This document shows positions 8,947-18,218 of a stretch of DNA of 64,000 nucleotides, piece by piece. Positions within the stretch are counted from its first letter, which is position 1. Each line of letters begins with the position of its first letter. Origin of the DNA: Bog-532 sp963830385 (GTDB lineage: Bacteria; Actinomycetota; Actinomycetes; Streptosporangiales; Streptosporangiaceae); the NCBI GenBank assembly GCA_963830385.1, contig CAWHMD010000004.1:434001-498000 (forward strand), in the 5' to 3' direction. The translations under genes and the position numbers were made by a program. A model generated the notes under the pieces. The model saw only the letters and a list, made by a program, of their open reading frames with translations, made no database searches and was not told where the DNA came from.

Positions 8947-9438
8947 TCAGCGCGGTCGTGAGGCGTGCGGGGTGCCCGCGCCGCGGATGCGGTCGATCTC
9001 GGCTTCGGCGACCTCGCGGCCGTCGCGCATGAACTTCAGCACGGTGCGCAGCTCGTCGTTGGTGTAGCCGGCGAACCGGCGGGCGAAGGCCTCGCCGACC
9101 GGGGCGTAGTGGCGGCTGACTTCGGCGAGGCCCTCAGCGCTGGCCGTCACCACGATGCGGCGGCGGTCAGCCGGGTCGGCGGACCGGTGCACGTAACCAC
9201 CGCGTTCCAGGCGGTCGAGGACCTTGGTCACCGCGCCGCCGGTCAGGCCGAGCCGCTCAGCGAGGCGCGTGGGTGCGGCCGGGCCGTCGGTGAGCAGGCC
9301 GATGCACTGGACGTCGGTGTGCGGGAGGCCGAGCTGGTTGGCGACGGCGATGTTGAGCCGGACGGCCGCGGCCGCGTGGGCGGGTGCCTCGGCCGCCACC
9401 TCGCTGAGAAGCCCGGCACGCGTCGCGTCGTTTGACAC
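8947..9438 (-). CDS. MarR-family transcriptional regulator
   Basis: 163 residues with a winged helix-turn-helix at about 45-105: TRLAERLGLTGGAVTKVLDRLERGGYVHRSADPADRRRIVVTASAEG. This is the MarR signature, with the DPxDRR wing. It is divergent from the FAD monooxygenase gene with 92 bases between, which hold two TTTCC-GGAAA palindromes. MarR proteins of this arrangement usually repress themselves and the neighbour and release DNA when a phenolic or drug ligand binds. That role is inferred from arrangement. Confidence 0.9.
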   Translation of the reverse strand: MSNDATRAGLLSEVAAEAPAHAAAAVRLNIAVANQLGLPHTDVQCIGLLTDGPAAPTRLAERLGLTGGAVTKVLDRLERGGYVHRSADPADRRRIVVTASAEGLAEVSRHYAPVGEAFARRFAGYTNDELRTVLKFMRDGREVAEAEIDRIRGAGTPHASRPR

Positions 9439-9470
9439 TCTTCGTCTCTTTCCCTTATCGTCGACACAAC

Positions 9471-9499
9471 TTTCCTTAGGAAACTATATTTCCAGGAAA
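9471..9499. promoter_or_regulatory. Probable MarR operator, two palindromes
   Basis: Two inverted repeats, TTTCCTTAGGAAA (9471-9483) and TTTCCAGGAAA (9489-9499), 18 bases apart start to start, lie between the divergent MarR and monooxygenase genes. The size, symmetry and location fit the operator of the adjacent MarR protein. Binding is inferred. Confidence 0.7.
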
Positions 9500-9530
9500 G
9501 CAATTTAGCTTACCCCTAAGCGAGGCAGCA

Positions 9531-10745
9531 GTGACACGGATCAGCAAGGCGCTCATCATCGGCGGCGGCATCGCGGGGCCCACCGCAGCGATGGCGCTGC
9601 GCAAGGCCGGCATCGACGCGACGGTCTACGAGGCGCACGGGCCGGGAGCCGAGCACGTCGGCGCCGGATTCAACATCGCCACCAACGGGCTCGACGCGCT
9701 CGCGGCGATCGGCGCGCTCGAGGCCACCAAGGGCCTCGGCATCCCGGCCACGCGCATCTCCATGTACAACCGCAAAGCGCGGCTGCTCGGCACGGTCGCG
9801 ACGGGCCTGCCGCGGCCGGGCGCCCCGGACACGACCACATTCAAGCGGGGCGAGCTGTTCGCCGCGCTCGCCGGTGAGGCGGCAAACCGTGGCATCACGA
9901 CCGAATACCACCGGCGCCTGGTCCGGATCGAGCAGTCGGACAAGTCGGTGACCGCGCATTTCGCCGACGGCACGCGCGCCACCGGCGACGTCCTGATCGG
10001 CGCGGACGGCGTGCACTCAGCCACCCGCGCTTACGTCGACCCTGACGCGCCATCCCCGCGCTACACCGGCCTGGTCTCCTTCGGCGGGTTCGGCCGCAAC
10101 CCGGGCCTGCCGCCCGAGCCGGGGCTGTGGAAGATGATGTTCGGCCGCAAGGCGTTCCTCGGCTGGTTCGTGCCGGACACCACGCAGGTGTGGTGGTTCA
10201 TCAGCGTGCCGATGGACAAGCCGCTCAGCCGCGAGGAGATCCTCGCCGAAGGCACCGGCGCGTGGGTACCGCGACTCACCGGCCTGTTCGCCGGCGACGA
10301 CGTCCCGGCCGAGCCGATCGTGCGCGCTCAGGCCGGCGAGCTGATTGTCGTCGGCGCTGAATACGACCTGCCCAACATGCGGACCTGGGTCCGCGGGCGC
10401 GTCGGCATCATCGGCGACGCCGCGCACCGCGCCTCGACCAGCTCCGGGCAGGGCGCGGCAATGGCGATGGAGGACGCGGTCACCCTCGGCCAGTGCCTCC
10501 GCGACATCGGCGACCCCCAGCGGGCGCTGGCGACGCTCCAGGACCTGCGGCGCCCGCGTACCGACAAGATCGTCGCTCTCGGCGCCAGGACCGCGTCCTC
10601 CAAGGCCGCCGGGCCCGTAGCCGCCGCGATGCGCGACGCCTTCATGAAGCTCGGGTTCCGGTTCTTCTACAACCCCGAGTCAAGCGCCTGGCTGCTCCGC
10701 AACCATATCGACTGGGACGAACGCATCACGCCGGCCACGGCGTGA
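9531..10745 (+). CDS. FAD-dependent monooxygenase (PHBH-type flavoprotein)
   Basis: 404 residues, GTG start at 9531. GGGIAGPTAAMALRKAG (11-27) is the dinucleotide-binding GxGxxG motif, GADGVHSATR is the DG motif that contacts FAD and NADPH, and GIIGDAAHRASTSSGQGA (about 294-311) is the GD motif binding the FAD ribityl chain. The family hydroxylates aromatic compounds or modifies antibiotics using NAD(P)H and O2; the TetX-like group has this length. Control by the divergent MarR gene suggests a role in removing a small aromatic or drug molecule. Confidence 0.9.
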   Translation: MTRISKALIIGGGIAGPTAAMALRKAGIDATVYEAHGPGAEHVGAGFNIATNGLDALAAIGALEATKGLGIPATRISMYNRKARLLGTVATGLPRPGAPDTTTFKRGELFAALAGEAANRGITTEYHRRLVRIEQSDKSVTAHFADGTRATGDVLIGADGVHSATRAYVDPDAPSPRYTGLVSFGGFGRNPGLPPEPGLWKMMFGRKAFLGWFVPDTTQVWWFISVPMDKPLSREEILAEGTGAWVPRLTGLFAGDDVPAEPIVRAQAGELIVVGAEYDLPNMRTWVRGRVGIIGDAAHRASTSSGQGAAMAMEDAVTLGQCLRDIGDPQRALATLQDLRRPRTDKIVALGARTASSKAAGPVAAAMRDAFMKLGFRFFYNPESSAWLLRNHIDWDERITPATA

Positions 10746-11631
10746 CCTGACCCCTCGGATCGCCGGAATCACGGCGATGGCCTGAACGGCCCGCTCGTGG
10801 TTTCGTTCGCGAGTATCCCGGTTCACACGGACAGAATCACGCTCGACCGGTTCGCCGCTGACGAAGAGGGTGTCGATGGCGCCGCTGAGCCGGTACGGCC
10901 CATCCTGGGCGATCGCGATCGCCGGTGGCCGGCTGAAGCGATGGTCGACCTGGGTGCCGGTCTGCGCAGCCCGGAGTGCTGGCAGGTGCCGGGGCTGTCA
11001 CAAACCGTGGCCTGCTGGCCGCCGACCGGATGCGGTGGCCGCGGTGGGGATCGGCCCGGGCGGACGTCGGTTCGTCGAATCGCAGGGTTCGTGTCCCCAG
11101 GGACTTGAACCCCCATGCGTCCGAGGGCGACTCACAACCTGCGTAAATGGCCTCTGTCACCATGACCACCGAATGTGCATGGCCGCGGCAAGGGCTGTCC
11201 GAGGGTCTCGACGTGGGCGGCCAGGATCCGTAGCTCGGTGGTCCTGGCTTGGCGTGCTCGCGGGCCGAGACTGGCGGCGGTCAACCATTCCTGGGGTGTC
11301 CGCCGGCCGTGGGCGGTAGTCGATGCTGAGCCTGTCGAAGAAGGCGTAGATGTCGGCGAGTTCAGATACACGCTGGTCCAGGGAGCCTGGCCCGTGCCCT
11401 CCCGGTCTGACCCGTAGGAGGACAGGCTGGCTTGATGAGGTTGCTGACTGCAGACGAGCTGCCATCTTCTTGGCGTTGTATGCCGGTACGTCCGGTTCCA
11501 GATCGGCTACATCGCCGCCTTCCTCGGCGTCAGCATCTTCCGCTAACTCCTGGCCGGGCGTTTGCACTGGTGCAACCGGGTAACGCTGGTGAGATACGGG
11601 CCCGCTGGGCCGTATCAAAAGGAGCGAGGGC
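10746..11631. other. Gene-free stretch with one tRNA-like repeat
   Basis: No supportable complete gene. It holds the repeat copy at 11092-11176. The frames open across this stretch have no family pattern and overlap each other; a minus-strand segment near 11180-11340 (EWLTAASLGPRARQARTTEL) looks protein-like but I cannot assign it. Confidence 0.5.
11092..11176 (-). repeat. tRNA-3'-end-like dispersed repeat, copy 1 (short form)
   Basis: Read on the minus strand, CATGGGGGTTCAAGTCCC resembles a T-arm. On the plus strand it reads GGGACTTGAACCCCCATG joined directly to CGTCCGAGGGCGACTC, then a tail with GTCACCATGACC that matches copies 2 and 4. No complete tRNA fold is present. Confidence 0.6.
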
Positions 11632-11901
11632 ATGGCATCCAGTAAGCAGACCTCGGCCGCGAAGCGCAACGTCAAGAAGGCGCAGCAGGCCGCCAGCGAG
11701 AAGAAGACGATCGCCAAGATGCCCGCGAAAACGCGGACCGCGCTGGGTAAGCAGGGCGCGGCGGTCGCCCAGCGCAAGCGCACTGGCGAAAAGACGCCCA
11801 AGACCCGCGCCGAGTTGTACGAGCTGGCCAAGAAAAAGGATCTTCCGGGCCGGTCCAAGATGGGCCGCGACGAACTGGCTCGCAAGCTGGGCGAAAAATA
11901 G
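11632..11901 (+). CDS. Small lysine-rich protein, Rho_N/SAP-like C-terminus
   Basis: 89 residues, about a third Lys/Arg. The first half is a basic, alanine-rich tail. The second half, KTRAELYELAKKKDLPGRSKMGRDELARKLG, has the helix-extended-helix pattern of the Rho N-terminal/SAP-like nucleic-acid-binding motif. GGAGCGAGGG precedes the ATG. A DNA- or RNA-binding or nucleoid role is likely from composition; the target is unknown. Single gene, convergent with the small ORF at 11929. Confidence 0.75.
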   Translation: MASSKQTSAAKRNVKKAQQAASEKKTIAKMPAKTRTALGKQGAAVAQRKRTGEKTPKTRAELYELAKKKDLPGRSKMGRDELARKLGEK

Positions 11902-11928
11902 GTATTGCGCTGCCAATGCGCCCCAGGG

Positions 11929-12156
11929 TCAGGCGAGCCGGGTACGCAGCAGGCCTTTGCCTAGCTCGGCACCCTTGCGGCTGTCGGCTTGCGCTTTTTT
12001 GAAAAAGTCCGCCAACTCGGTGTCCCCGGCCTGCGTGGCGTCCTGGATATAAGTCTCCAAGCGGACCGCGTTGCTGAGGCAGGCCTCCACATACCAGATG
12101 AGGTTGTAGTCCTTGTCGGGCGTGCCGGTCACGACGTTCGCGTCGTCAGCCTTCAT
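11929..12156 (-). CDS. Small conserved helical hypothetical protein
   Basis: 75 residues from the ATG at 12156, which has AAAGGAG six bases upstream. The sequence (YNLIWYVEACLSNAVRLETYIQDA, then ELADFFKKAQADSRKGAELGKGLL) predicts two amphipathic helices, like half of a ferritin-type bundle. Short actinobacterial proteins with this pattern are known as hypotheticals. No catalytic or metal-binding pattern is complete. Confidence 0.65.
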   Translation of the reverse strand: MKADDANVVTGTPDKDYNLIWYVEACLSNAVRLETYIQDATQAGDTELADFFKKAQADSRKGAELGKGLLRTRLA

Positions 12157-12292
12157 CGCGCTGACTCCTTTCGGCTCGGGGTCAGCGCTCCGAGCTACCC
12201 GCTCGATCGGGGTCAAACGGTGCTTTTCTGGGCCTGATGGCTGTCGGCGGGGCCGGGTAGCGTCGGGGTTACGCGGGGAAGGACGGTAGGCC

Positions 12293-13085
12293 ATGTGCGG
12301 TCGATACGTATCGGTGGCTAGCCTGAAGAAGTCTGCAGGAGCACTACGACGCCGCCGGTGTCGGTCACGGCATGGAGCTGGCGCCATCTCATAACGTCGC
12401 CCCGACCAACAAGATCTACGCGGTCCTGGAGCACGCCGAGGCGGACGGGGCCGGGGCGGAGCGGCAGGTGCGGGCGGTGCGGTGGGGCCTGGTGCCGGCC
12501 TGGTGGAAACCCGGCATCGACCCCAAGACCAGCAAGCAGAAGACGATGCCGGCGCTGCACAACGCCCGGGCCGACAAGGTGGTGGCCGCTCCGTCGTGGC
12601 GGGGCCCGTTCGCCCGGCGCCGGGCGGTCATCCCGGCCGCTGGCTACTACGAATGGCTGCCCACCTCCGATGGCGACGGGAAGCCGTTCAAGCAGCCGTA
12701 CTACATCCACCCGGCCGCCGGGCTGCTGTCGTTCGCCGGGCTCTATGAGCGGTGGGCCGACCCGGCCAAGGATGAGGACGACCCGGACCGGTGGCTGTGG
12801 TCGGCCGCGATCATCACCCACCACGCCACCTGGCTGGCCGGGGTGATGAACGACCGCACCCCCGTGATCCTGCCCCCGCAGCGGATCGACGCCTGGCTCG
12901 ACCCGGAACTCACTGACAAGCACGCCGCACTGGAACTCATCAGCGGGATCGAGCACGAACCACTGCAGGTCCGGGCCGTCTCCACCGCGGTCAACAAGAC
13001 CGGGCGCGGCGGATCCCGCGGACCCGAGCTGATCGAGCCGATCGGCCAGCACGGCGACCAGCCCCTGCAACTGGCCCCAGCCTGA
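12293..13085 (+). pseudogene. SOS response-associated peptidase (SRAP/YedK) with a frameshift
   Basis: The gene begins ATG TGC GGT CGA at 12293 (MCGRYV), the SRAP start with the catalytic Cys2 that forms a thiazolidine link to abasic sites. After SVASLKK the frame is lost; one extra base near 12332 separates it from the in-frame continuation QEHYDAAGVGHGMELAPS. The rest is intact: NVAPTNKIYAV, AVIPAAGYYEWLP with the catalytic Glu, and TAVNKT near the end. Without the shift it would be about 263 residues, the normal length. From ATG 12372 alone, Cys2 would be missing. A sequencing error is equally possible. Confidence 0.75.
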
Positions 13086-13330
13086 CCACCAACCCTGGCC
13101 GGTTCCCGGCCTCTCCGGCGGCCACGGCGGCCCGAACGCAGCGCAGCGAGTCGGCCGGATGGGTGATCTCCAACCGGCCTGCGGCGGTATCTGCTGGCGG
13201 GACTGCTGGTCTGCGGAACCTGCGGGCGGCGACGGGGTCGTTGCTCGGGCTGACGAAGACGACGGTCGCCCCGGCCGTGCCTGAGGCGCGGATGTAACCA
13301 TTGATTGGCGTCGGCATTATCTGATGCCGG

Positions 13331-13610
13331 CTAATCGTCGAGGAGGATCCGGGCGTGGCGTACGAACAGTTCCGGGTACTGGAAGTGCGCGCCATGGTTG
13401 GCGTCCGGGTACAAGATGAGCTCGGCGCTGGGCAGGAATTGCTGCAGGATGTAGGAGTTGATCGTCGGGATCACGATGTCGTGGCTGCCGTTGACGACGA
13501 GGACGGGAAGCCACCGGATACCCGGTCCCGGGCAGCCGTTCGCGTGCGTCCACCCATTCGGCTACTGCGTCCATGCCCGCTCCTGGCTCGGAAATTCCGT
13601 CAGTCGCTTC
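13331..13610 (-). pseudogene. Alpha/beta hydrolase C-terminal remnant
   Basis: The minus strand encodes LPVLVVNGSHDIVIPTINSYILQQF, then AELILYPDANHGAHFQYPELF and a stop at 13331. This is the Asp- and His-bearing end of an alpha/beta hydrolase (VNGSHD and PDANHG are the acid and histidine turns). Upstream the frame breaks after about 65 residues, and the nucleophile half is not recognisable. Confidence 0.6.
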
Positions 13611-13847
13611 GTCATGTCGTCCCTGCTGCACGAGCCCTAGTCTGGCGGCGCGAGTCGGTCCTGGTCATGGGGAAGCCCCCCGCTTCGAACCTCGCGATAA
13701 CCTCCGGTTACGCCGTCAAGATCACTGGGCGGCCGCCTCGGCCATGATGATCGCCAGCCGCGCCGTTGCCACTTCAGGGACGAGCCGCGAGGCGACTCCG
13801 GTCTATAAGATCCGGCCGAGGCGGCCGCCGTCCAGATTGGTTGGCCG

Positions 13848-14840
13848 TTGTCGGGTAGCGACAAAGGCTTGGAGGCCAAAACCAGACACGATGAAATGAC
13901 CAGTTCAAACAGCCGGATGACAACAGCGCCGGGCGGACGAGGCGAGCCAGCGGTCGAGGAGGCATTCGACCGGCTCGTCTCCGAGGGCAGCGACCGGTTG
14001 TCCCGGCCGCTGCTTGCTCTCGTGACCACCGGGTTTCTCGGGGGCGTAGATATCGGCGTCGGCGTCCTGGCTTACCTGGTGGTCGAGGCCAAGACCGGGC
14101 AGCCCCTGCTGGGCGCCGTGGCGTTCACCATTGGGTTCATCGCGCTACTGCTGGCCCGCAGCGAACTGTTCACCGAGAACTTTCTGGTACCCGTCACGGC
14201 CAGAGTCGCGGGGCGCGGTTCCTGGTTTCAGCTCGGGCGCCTGTGGTTGGTTACCCTGGCGGCAAATCTCGCCGGCGGCCTGCTGATGGCCGGGATGATC
14301 GTGGTTGCGTTGCCGGAACTACGCTCGACCGCGGCCAGCCTGGGCCGTCACTACGCGACGCTGGGACTCTCCTGGCGCTCACTGCTGCTGGCGATCCTGG
14401 CTGGTGCGGTCATTACCTTGCTGACGCGCATGCAGCACGCCAGCGACGACTTCGGCCCGAAGATCGTGGCCGCCGTCGCTATGCCGTTCGTGCTGGTCGC
14501 AGCCCAGCTGTTTCATTCAGTGCTGGACTCGATCTTCATGTTCACCGGGCTGCTCAGCGGTCGCGCCACCTACACCTGGGCCGACTGGGCCGGGGCCCTG
14601 GCCTGGTCGGCCCTGGGCAATGTGATTGGCGGCGTTGGCCTCGTTACCTCGATCCGATTGCTGCGCGTGCCGCACCGAGTCAGAGAAGAGCGTGCTGACC
14701 AGTTACGCGGCACCGTCAGCGTGCCGGTTCTTCGGTCACCGATGCTCCTTGGGCTGGTTACGATCAGTCGATCACAGCGGCGTCGCCTGGCAGACGAACC
14801 AGCGAGAGTGGCTGGTGCGGCGGCGGGCAGACCCGGATGA
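13848..14840 (+). CDS. Formate/nitrite transporter (FNT) family channel
   Basis: 330 residues; ATGs at 13893 and 13917 are alternative starts. Six membrane spans lie between about 50 and 275. GFLGGVDIGVGVLAYLVVEAKTG and FTIGFIALLLARSELFTENFLVPV match the YfdC-like branch of FNT proteins, with the conserved ELFTEN loop; the second half has FHSVLDSIFMF. FNT pentamers pass small monovalent anions such as formate or nitrite. This branch has no assigned substrate. The last 50 residues are basic and poorly conserved. No operon partner. Confidence 0.85.
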   Translation: MSGSDKGLEAKTRHDEMTSSNSRMTTAPGGRGEPAVEEAFDRLVSEGSDRLSRPLLALVTTGFLGGVDIGVGVLAYLVVEAKTGQPLLGAVAFTIGFIALLLARSELFTENFLVPVTARVAGRGSWFQLGRLWLVTLAANLAGGLLMAGMIVVALPELRSTAASLGRHYATLGLSWRSLLLAILAGAVITLLTRMQHASDDFGPKIVAAVAMPFVLVAAQLFHSVLDSIFMFTGLLSGRATYTWADWAGALAWSALGNVIGGVGLVTSIRLLRVPHRVREERADQLRGTVSVPVLRSPMLLGLVTISRSQRRRLADEPARVAGAAAGRPG

Positions 14841-15466
14841 CGATGGCTGTTACCGCTCCGTGATCTGGACTCGGATGCCCTGATCCTGACCGCTAAAGAT
14901 GACCTGTACCTGGCTCCGGCGAATGCGTCGCCAACAACATATCCGCAGCTCAAGCGACCATCGAAGTGTGTCCGAGGGGCGACTCGCACCGTACGTACAT
15001 GCTCCCGATCACCCTGACCAGCGAGTTTGTACTGGACGGTCGTCCGCGGTGATGGCGGCGGATCGGGTCATCTGGTGGTCCACTGCCGGGTCACAGAACA
15101 CGGGACATCCAGCGGGCGCGCTTCGGCCGCCGACCGAGATGGCGATGACGCGGTGCACATCGCGAGGACAATCCACCGCACGTGATCCGAGGCCCCGTCG
15201 GAGCTGGGCGCCGGAAACGCAGGAACCCAGCGCGCGACCTGCGGAACGAGGCTGGGCGCCAGCAGTACCAGCACGACGGCGGTGCCAGCCGCCGCGCCCG
15301 GCTCTCGGTCCGTGTCCGGACTGCACGGGCCGGATGGCCGTTCTGATGATGCTGGCAGCAGTCCGGCAGAGCTCTTCACCGCTGGCCCGCTCGCCCTGGC
15401 CAGGTTGCGTGATCCTGCGAGAGCGCTACCGAGGGTACGGAAAGAGCATGCGCCACCGGAACCGGC
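14841..15466. other. Gene-free stretch with one tRNA-like repeat
   Basis: Holds repeat copy 2 (14966-15030). A minus-strand segment near 15215-15300 reads like a single hydrophobic helix (AGTAVVLVLLAPSLVPQVARWV), possibly debris of a membrane protein. Nothing else is supportable. Confidence 0.45.
14966..15030 (-). repeat. tRNA-3'-end-like dispersed repeat, copy 2 (tail only)
   Basis: Plus strand GTGTGTCCGAGGGGCGACTC followed by GCACCGTACGTACATG and GATCACCCTGACCAGCGA. It matches the tail of copy 4 at 18929 over about 65 bases, but lacks the GACTTGAACCC half. Confidence 0.6.
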
Positions 15467-16234
15467 TCAGAACTGGACCCCGCGCGTGAGTGCCCCGTCC
15501 ACCAGCAGGTTGGCGCCGGTGATGCGGCTAGCCGCCGGGCTGGCCAGGAAAGCCGTGGCCCGGCCGATCTCCTCGGGCAGCCCCATCCGCCCGGTGGGGT
15601 TCAGCCCCATGGCCGTGGTGAACAGCTCAGGGTTGCTGTGCTCGATGTTCTCCCAGACGCCGCCAGGGAAGTAGGTGTTGCCGGGGGAGAGGCTGTTAGC
15701 CCGGATGCCCTTGGCGGCCAGCTGGAAAGCCAGGCCCTGTGTGTAGTGGATGATCGCTGCCTTCATGGTCCCGTAAGGACCCGCGGCGAAGTCCACCTCG
15801 CGGCCGGACACGCTGGAGATCGTCACGATCGAGGGGGCCTGGCTGCGTTCGAGGTATGGCATCGCCGCGTTTACCAGGTGCACCGTGCCCATCATGTCCA
15901 CGTCGAAGCTCGCCTGCCAGTTGGCCTCTTCGTCCGGTATGGCCAGCGCGCTCACGTTGGCCACGACGATATCCAGACCACCTAGTTCGGTGGCGGTGTC
16001 ACTGACCCACTGGCTCACGCCCGCCCGGTCGCTGACATCGACGCATCGCCCGGTCACCATCACGCCGTCGCCCCGGCCGGTCATCTCCTCGGCCGCCCGG
16101 ACCACATCGGTGGCGGTCCGGGCGCAGAACGCGACCGAAGCCCCCTCATCCGCGAGCGTTTCCACGATGGCCCGCCCGATGCCCCTGGTGCCGCCGGTCA
16201 CCAGAGCGCGCAGTCCCTTCAGTCCCAGGTCCAT
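15467..16234 (-). CDS. SDR family oxidoreductase
   Basis: 255 residues. TGGTRGIG (13-20) is the NAD(P)-binding glycine motif, VVANVS replaces the usual NNAG, TISSVSG carries the catalytic serine, and YGTMK (about 154-158) is the YxxxK catalytic pair. VDGALTRG ends the fold. Substrate unknown; classical SDRs oxidise or reduce alcohol/ketone pairs. The ATG immediately follows the stop of the upstream acetamidase-family gene, so they form a two-gene operon. Confidence 0.92.
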   Translation of the reverse strand: MDLGLKGLRALVTGGTRGIGRAIVETLADEGASVAFCARTATDVVRAAEEMTGRGDGVMVTGRCVDVSDRAGVSQWVSDTATELGGLDIVVANVSALAIPDEEANWQASFDVDMMGTVHLVNAAMPYLERSQAPSIVTISSVSGREVDFAAGPYGTMKAAIIHYTQGLAFQLAAKGIRANSLSPGNTYFPGGVWENIEHSNPELFTTAMGLNPTGRMGLPEEIGRATAFLASPAASRITGANLLVDGALTRGVQF

Positions 16235-17233
16235 CTACTGCCTCCCCGCCTGTTCGCGCAGCCGCCGATGCATGCCCTCGAAGGCATCCGCCGCGGGCAG
16301 CAGGCGCTTGCGCACCTTGGTGACCGAGCTGAAGTTGACGTCCACCACGTTGGCCAGCGGGCATTCGCTCACCTGGGTGAGCAGCTGGTAGGCGTCGAGC
16401 CTGTCCAGCCCGTACAGGTCGCTCAGCCAGCCGACCATACCCGCCTGGCCTATCCGCCAGGCGTCCTCCAGCGGTCGGCTCGACCCCACCACTATGAGGT
16501 AGTCGTCGGTCTCGATCCGCGGCCAGGCCGGCCCGCCGCCCTTGGCTAGGTCCACGATGAGGCAGACGTCCATGGCGCCTTCCACTGCGGTCCCGCAGGA
16601 TTCGCCCTCACCTTGCCGGTAGTGCCCGTCACCGACAGAAAACAGTGCGCCCGGCACGTTGACTCGCAGGTAGCAGGTGGCTCCGGCACGCATCTCCGGG
16701 GTGTCCATGTTCCCGCCGAAGGTGTCCGGGACCAGCGACGACCGCACTTCGCCGGCGGCCGGGGCCACGCCTACCGTGCCCAGCATCGGATCCATCGGCA
16801 GCTCCAGCTGCAGGTCACTGGACTGGGCCTGGAACGCCACGGTGCCCTGGCCCCGGTCCACCTGGTAGATCCAGGTCCGCTCCTCCAGCGGATCCTGGAG
16901 CGTGACGGTTCGGTCCGTGCCAGTCAGGCCGCCGAAGAACGGGATGGTGCTGGACGCGCCCCAGTCGCGGGCCGGGCTGAGATCCAGGAAGTGCAGCGCG
17001 AGCGTGTCACCCGGCTCCGCCCCCTCGACGTAGAACGGGCCGGTCTGCGGGTTGACGAAGGGCATGGTCAGCTTGGCGCTTGGCATATCGGCCGGGTCAC
17101 GGAGGTTGCCGCAGAACGCGTCGTCCGCCCACAACCGCAGCATCGTCCCCGGCCGGACCTTCCGGACCGGTGCGACACCGCCGAAGGTGAACGCGTACTG
17201 TTCCCGATCCGGCCGGAACTCGATCACATCCAT
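16235..17233 (-). CDS. Acetamidase/formamidase family protein
   Basis: 332 residues, usual for FmdA/AmdA proteins. Visible family features include VRPGTMLRLWADDAFCGNL, NPQTGPFYVEGAEPGDTLALHF (the conserved N-P-x-T-G-P-x-x-V-x-G-A-x-P-G-D block), and GDGHYRQGEGESCGTAVE, the metal-site histidine/glutamate segment. These enzymes hydrolyse short aliphatic amides to acid and ammonia in the cytosol. It is the first gene of an operon with the SDR, so a small amide or amide-derived carbonyl may be the shared substrate (inference). Confidence 0.9.
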   Translation of the reverse strand: MDVIEFRPDREQYAFTFGGVAPVRKVRPGTMLRLWADDAFCGNLRDPADMPSAKLTMPFVNPQTGPFYVEGAEPGDTLALHFLDLSPARDWGASSTIPFFGGLTGTDRTVTLQDPLEERTWIYQVDRGQGTVAFQAQSSDLQLELPMDPMLGTVGVAPAAGEVRSSLVPDTFGGNMDTPEMRAGATCYLRVNVPGALFSVGDGHYRQGEGESCGTAVEGAMDVCLIVDLAKGGGPAWPRIETDDYLIVVGSSRPLEDAWRIGQAGMVGWLSDLYGLDRLDAYQLLTQVSECPLANVVDVNFSSVTKVRKRLLPAADAFEGMHRRLREQAGRQ

Positions 17234-17637
17234 CAGCGGCTCCCTCGGCGATCATCTAGCGCTCTTTCTATCGCGTCCCTCGCCCGGCCGGTAGAGGCCG
17301 CCCGGGCCACCGTGAGAGGGTGCGGGCAGGGCACCCGCTTCGCAGTTTTCTTTAGGTCCAAACGGGTGGGGCACGAGCCCCGGGGACACGCCCGCCTCAC
17401 CATCTCGACCGAGCCCGGCTCGGAGTCAGCGCACCGAGACGGCGTTCTGCGGGTCGATAGCCTTACCCCGGGTGTTATTCCAGCCTCTGGCTGACGAGCC
17501 GAGAAGGCTACCTGCGAACTCAGCAACCGCCGCCCGAGTCCGCGCCCGCATCACCGAGGCAAAGATCAAGGAAACCGCCGACAAACTCGCGGATGCTACT
17601 TGCGTCCTACACGACGCCAACCCGGGGCAGCGGCCGA
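17234..17637. other. Gene-free stretch
   Basis: No gene is supportable. On the plus strand around 17520-17630 a helical, charged segment (RVRARITEAKIKETADKLAD) resembles the coiled-coil tail of a large serine recombinase, too short to call. Confidence 0.35.
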
Positions 17638-18071
17638 TCAGATGGTCTTCTCGAGGTCGGCTTTCAGCCGGGGCAGCTGATCGACCTCGAACCGCATGGT
17701 CTTCGCGATCATCCCGCCCATCAGGCGCATGAGCCCGGTCGGCCGCAGGTCGAGGGCGAACGTGACGGTGGTTCGGCCTGGGCCGGCCTCGGCGAGCGTG
17801 AACCGCCCGGTTGGCCGGGCGGGGCCGGCGGTGACGCGGAATTCGAGAAAGTCCGGTGGCTGGTACGCGGTGACCTGGTAGTCGCCGTCGATAGCACGGC
17901 CGCCTGGGCCGCGCAGCTTCTGCCGGTACGTTGCGCGGCGTCGTCGTCCGAGGTGCGTTCGATCGACAGGACGCCGGTCCGCCAGCGCGGGTTATTGGTG
18001 CCGTCGGCGAGGTAGGCGAAGACGTCCTCGATCGGCCGCTCGACGGTCGTGGTGCATTCGGCGTGTGGCAT
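17638..18071 (-). pseudogene. SRPBCC family protein with a frameshift
   Basis: The start, MPHAECTTTVERPIEDVFAYLADGTNN with PRWRTGV, is a typical SRPBCC opening. Near 17935 the frame is lost, and the adjacent frame continues with YRQKLRGPGGRAIDGDYQV, FLEFRVTAGPARPTGRFTL and LMRLMGGMIAKTMRFEVDQL to a TGA at 17638. The total of 434 bases is not a multiple of three, as expected for a single indel. The rest is well conserved, so the lesion is recent or an error. Upstream lies the end of a sigma factor remnant. Confidence 0.7.
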
Positions 18072-18218
18072 AAGTGCTCCTTGAGGTGTTCTCGGGCGCC
18101 GGCGAGGTACCGCCGCTCCACGTCGTTATCGACCAGCGCGAGCGCGCGGTCGTAGTCTTCGGCGGCATCGGGTCGCCCCAGGCGTTGCAGCAGATCGGCG
18201 CGTACCGACCAGACCCGG
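18072..18218 (-). pseudogene. C-terminal remnant of an ECF sigma factor
   Basis: A minus-strand frame reads VWSVRADLLQRLGRPDAAED, then YDRALALVDNDVERRYLAGARE. This is the end of the TPR-like C-terminal extension found in ECF42-type sigma factors (compare LGRLGRTSDAAGELHAAVTL in the intact gene at 20082). The sigma2/sigma4 part is missing. It abuts the broken SRPBCC gene, repeating the sigma-SRPBCC order of the intact cluster 2 kb downstream. Confidence 0.55.

Noticed and set aside
11092..11176. A functional tRNA at the repeat copies
   Set aside because: Only the T-arm and acceptor 3' side are present; no D-arm or anticodon stem can be folded.
11157..11885. 242-codon minus-strand open frame
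   Set aside because: Overlaps the intact Lys-rich small gene and repeat copy 1; composition is that of noise.
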